From assembly GCA_964540515.1 (NCBI GenBank), contig CAZIMS010000003.1, positions 1 through 64,000 of the forward strand: a DNA stretch of 64,000 bases. Direction: 5' to 3'. Below, one piece after another: positions 62,256 to 64,000 of the stretch (position 1 is its first letter; each line of letters starts with the position of its first letter). The notes below the pieces were generated by a model. It was not told the origin of the DNA. It saw only the letters and a list, made by a program, of their open reading frames with translations, and did not search any database. This stretch comes from JAOAGA01 sp964540515. Its GTDB lineage: Bacteria; CALINM01. The translations under genes and the position numbers were made by a program.

Positions 62256-62987
62256 ATGATTTCTATGGATAAAGACATCTCTGTGGTCATTCCAGCCTAT
62301 AATGAAGAAAAAATAATAGAGCAAACGGTAAAAAAAATTAGAGAATATCTAAGTTCGAAGGGATTTAGCTACGAGATTATAGCTGTAAATGATGGTTCTT
62401 CTGATAGGACGGAAGAAATTTTGATAAAACTAAAAAATGAGATTGAGGAGCTAAAAGTTATTAATCATAAGGAAAATATGGGCAAAGGGAGATCTGTTAA
62501 AGATGGGGTTTTAAACTCTTTAGGAGAGCTAATATTATTTACAGATGCAGATCTGTCAGCTCCAATAGAAAACTTAGATGGGTTAATAGAAGAGTTAAAA
62601 AAGGGGTACGATGTGGTTATCGCATCAAGAGAGATTGAAGGGGCAAAGGTAAGAAAAAGAACTTTAATTAGAAGGGTACTTAGCAAAGTTTTTAATCTTG
62701 CCATAAAAATATTTGGTTTTAAAGGTTTTAGAGATACCCAGTGTGGTTTTAAACTTTTTAAATCTACTGTAGCCCAGTTTCTTTTTCTCAAATCAAGAAT
62801 AAATGGATATGCCTTTGATGTAGAGATACTGCATATAGCAGAAAAAAGGGGCTATAAAATAAAGGAATATCCCATCTTATGGATAGATAGAAAAGATTCA
62901 AAGATGAGGCTTTTTAAAGATGGACTAAGAATGCTGAAAGAGGTTATAAAGATTAGGTATTATGATTGGAAAGGCTATTATATATAA
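62256..62987 (+). CDS. Alg5-like GT2 (dolichyl-phosphate glucosyltransferase type)
   Basis: 243 residues (a second ATG at 62265 is possible). ISVVIPAYNEEKIIEQTVKKIR, IIAVNDGSSDRTEEI, NMGKGRSVKDGVLNSLGELILFTDADLSAPIENLDGLI, VVIASREIEGAKVRKRTLIRRVLSKVFNL and GFRDTQCGFKLFKS match the Alg5/DPG group, distinct from the Dpm1-like copies at 34004 and 57525. It would load glucose or another hexose on polyprenyl phosphate (inference). No ribosome site is evident. Overlaps the last TMTC-like gene by 26 bp. Confidence 0.83.
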   Translation: MISMDKDISVVIPAYNEEKIIEQTVKKIREYLSSKGFSYEIIAVNDGSSDRTEEILIKLKNEIEELKVINHKENMGKGRSVKDGVLNSLGELILFTDADLSAPIENLDGLIEELKKGYDVVIASREIEGAKVRKRTLIRRVLSKVFNLAIKIFGFKGFRDTQCGFKLFKSTVAQFLFLKSRINGYAFDVEILHIAEKRGYKIKEYPILWIDRKDSKMRLFKDGLRMLKEVIKIRYYDWKGYYI

Positions 62988-64000
62988 AGAGTGGAAGGAA
63001 AAACATTATTATCTTTTTTTTATAGCTCTAAATCTTGTCTTATATTTTAATACACTATTTTTTGGTTTTGTCTGGGATGATATTAGACAGATTGTGTTTA
63101 ATGATAGGCTAATATCTCAGATAGTAGATTTATCATTTCTCTTTAGCCCAGTAGGAGAAAATGTTTCTTACTATAGGCCAATCTTTTTTCTATCTTTAGC
63201 TATTGAGGCATTTTTGTTTAAAGGACAGGCCTTTGGATTTCATTTAGGAAATATAATTTTACAGATATTGGTAGTTATTTTTATCTTTAAGCTTTTAAGA
63301 GCGATGAATATTGATAGTAGTTTGTCTCTTTTAACAGCTTTTATCTTTTCCATTCATCCGTCCCACTCGGAGCCTGTTTCTTGGATTTCTGCAAGAAATG
63401 AGATTTTATATAGTCTTTTTGGTTTAATCTCATTCTATCTTTATATTAGAGGTAGCTATCTTTCTTTTCTTTTTTTTGTCCTCTCTTTGCTTTCTAAAGA
63501 GACTGCCATAATCTTACCAGTGCTGATCTTTCTTTATGAGATAATATTTAATGGCAAGTTAGAAAAAAAGCGAATCTTTTTCATCATTTCGTTCTTTTTA
63601 TTGTCCTTTTGCTATTTAGTATTTAGGAAGTTTCTTCTTCCAGAACCTTTTGGCGACGAGGTTTATGTTAATGTAAGAGTTTTTACGACTATAAATAATT
63701 TAGCCTTTTACTTAAAAAAGATGTTTTTTCCCTTTGATTTAAAAGTTTTTTACAGTGGTCTCATTAAAAATAGTTTTGATAGAGAGGTTGCTTTTTCGTT
63801 AATCACCCTAATCTTATTCTCCATTTTTAGCTTTTTAGTAGTTAGGAGGGATAGAAGAGTCCTTTTTTTTATCCTATGGTTTATTCTTCTTATTTTGCCT
63901 GTATCAGGTGTTGTTGTTACATCAACTATAACATATGGCTCTGATAGATATTTATATCTACCTTCTTTAGGGTTATCTTTTTTGTTTGCCCTTTTTTTAT
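62962..64000 (+). CDS. TMTC-like GT-C glycosyltransferase (copy F), truncated by the window edge
   Basis: The frame opens at ATG 62962 and runs past the right edge without a stop (346 codons shown). FVWDDIRQIVFN, YYRPIFFLSLAIEAFLF, HPSHSEPVSWISARNEILY and GSDRYLYLPSLG are all intact, making this one of the best-preserved copies. The TPR part would lie outside the window. It overlaps the Alg5-like gene by 26 bp. It has no stop in the window, so it is easy to miss when complete frames are required. Confidence 0.85.
   Translation, partial: MIGKAIIYKEWKEKHYYLFFIALNLVLYFNTLFFGFVWDDIRQIVFNDRLISQIVDLSFLFSPVGENVSYYRPIFFLSLAIEAFLFKGQAFGFHLGNIILQILVVIFIFKLLRAMNIDSSLSLLTAFIFSIHPSHSEPVSWISARNEILYSLFGLISFYLYIRGSYLSFLFFVLSLLSKETAIILPVLIFLYEIIFNGKLEKKRIFFIISFFLLSFCYLVFRKFLLPEPFGDEVYVNVRVFTTINNLAFYLKKMFFPFDLKVFYSGLIKNSFDREVAFSLITLILFSIFSFLVVRRDRRVLFFILWFILLILPVSGVVVTSTITYGSDRYLYLPSLGLSFLFALFL

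Noticed and set aside
1..64000. Insertion sequences, prophage, tRNA or rRNA genes
   Set aside because: No transposase, integrase or phage-like frames and no tRNA-like cloverleaf or rRNA text were seen on either strand; the gaps are short.

Overview
The window is AT-rich bacterial DNA with short intergenic gaps, frequent 4-base (ATGA) and 1-base start/stop overlaps, and GTG or TTG starts beside ATG. Its contents are a complete heat-shock operon, lower-glycolysis genes, giant multiheme c-type cytochromes with mixed CXXCH and CX4CH motifs, and a long glycosylation island. They suggest an anaerobic, metal- or electrode-respiring Gram-negative lineage. A Deferribacterota-, Desulfobacterota- or Geobacter-like organism would fit. 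This is inferred from gene content only; no rRNA gene is present to settle it. I saw no tRNA, CRISPR array, insertion sequence or prophage.

Layout. 1-92: tail of a probable type I restriction methylase, then a 475-bp gene-free stretch. 568-1170: plsY, convergent with a leftward operon (1167-4112) of moaC, a nucleotidyltransferase-fold protein, a TPM-domain protein, a LemA protein and a YacP-like NYN nuclease. 4286-9218: gap-pgk-tpiA-secG-DUF3786-RNase Z-like. 9269-14066: hrcA-grpE-dnaK-(terminator)-dnaJ. 14176-18824: a MacA/MacB-like export system (adaptor, ATPase, two permeases) and a DUF192 protein.

18985-30354 is an electron-transfer operon between a candidate promoter and a strong terminator. 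It encodes a periplasmic NHL-type propeller, a 4-heme cytochrome, a 1595-residue cytochrome with about 42 potential haem sites, a cytochrome with about 17 sites, and an 18-residue peptide ending in HPC that I do not recognise. In the large cytochrome a block of about 425 residues is duplicated, and all 12 haem sites correspond between the copies even where the C-to-C spacing differs.

30452-31297 is an MNT/HEPN toxin-antitoxin pair in which both genes carry a lesion: a frameshift at an A8 tract and an in-frame TAA.

31396 to the end is a glycan island. It has two STT3/PglB-type oligosaccharyltransferases; six TMTC-like GT-C glycosyltransferases with C-terminal TPRs, plus one decayed copy; and three GT2 enzymes of Dpm1/Alg5 type that would make polyprenyl-phosphate sugars, the donors GT-C enzymes use. 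It also has a sugar C-methyltransferase, a GDP-mannose-dehydratase-like SDR, a second methyltransferase, a NodU-type carbamoyltransferase with DUF5989- and SxtJ-like small membrane proteins, a membrane SGNH hydrolase, a B12-binding radical SAM protein, a fused MFS/spermidine synthase, and three exported proteins of unknown role. The likely theme is transport of lipid-linked sugars and their transfer to exported proteins. Whether the neighbouring cytochromes are the acceptors is an open inference.
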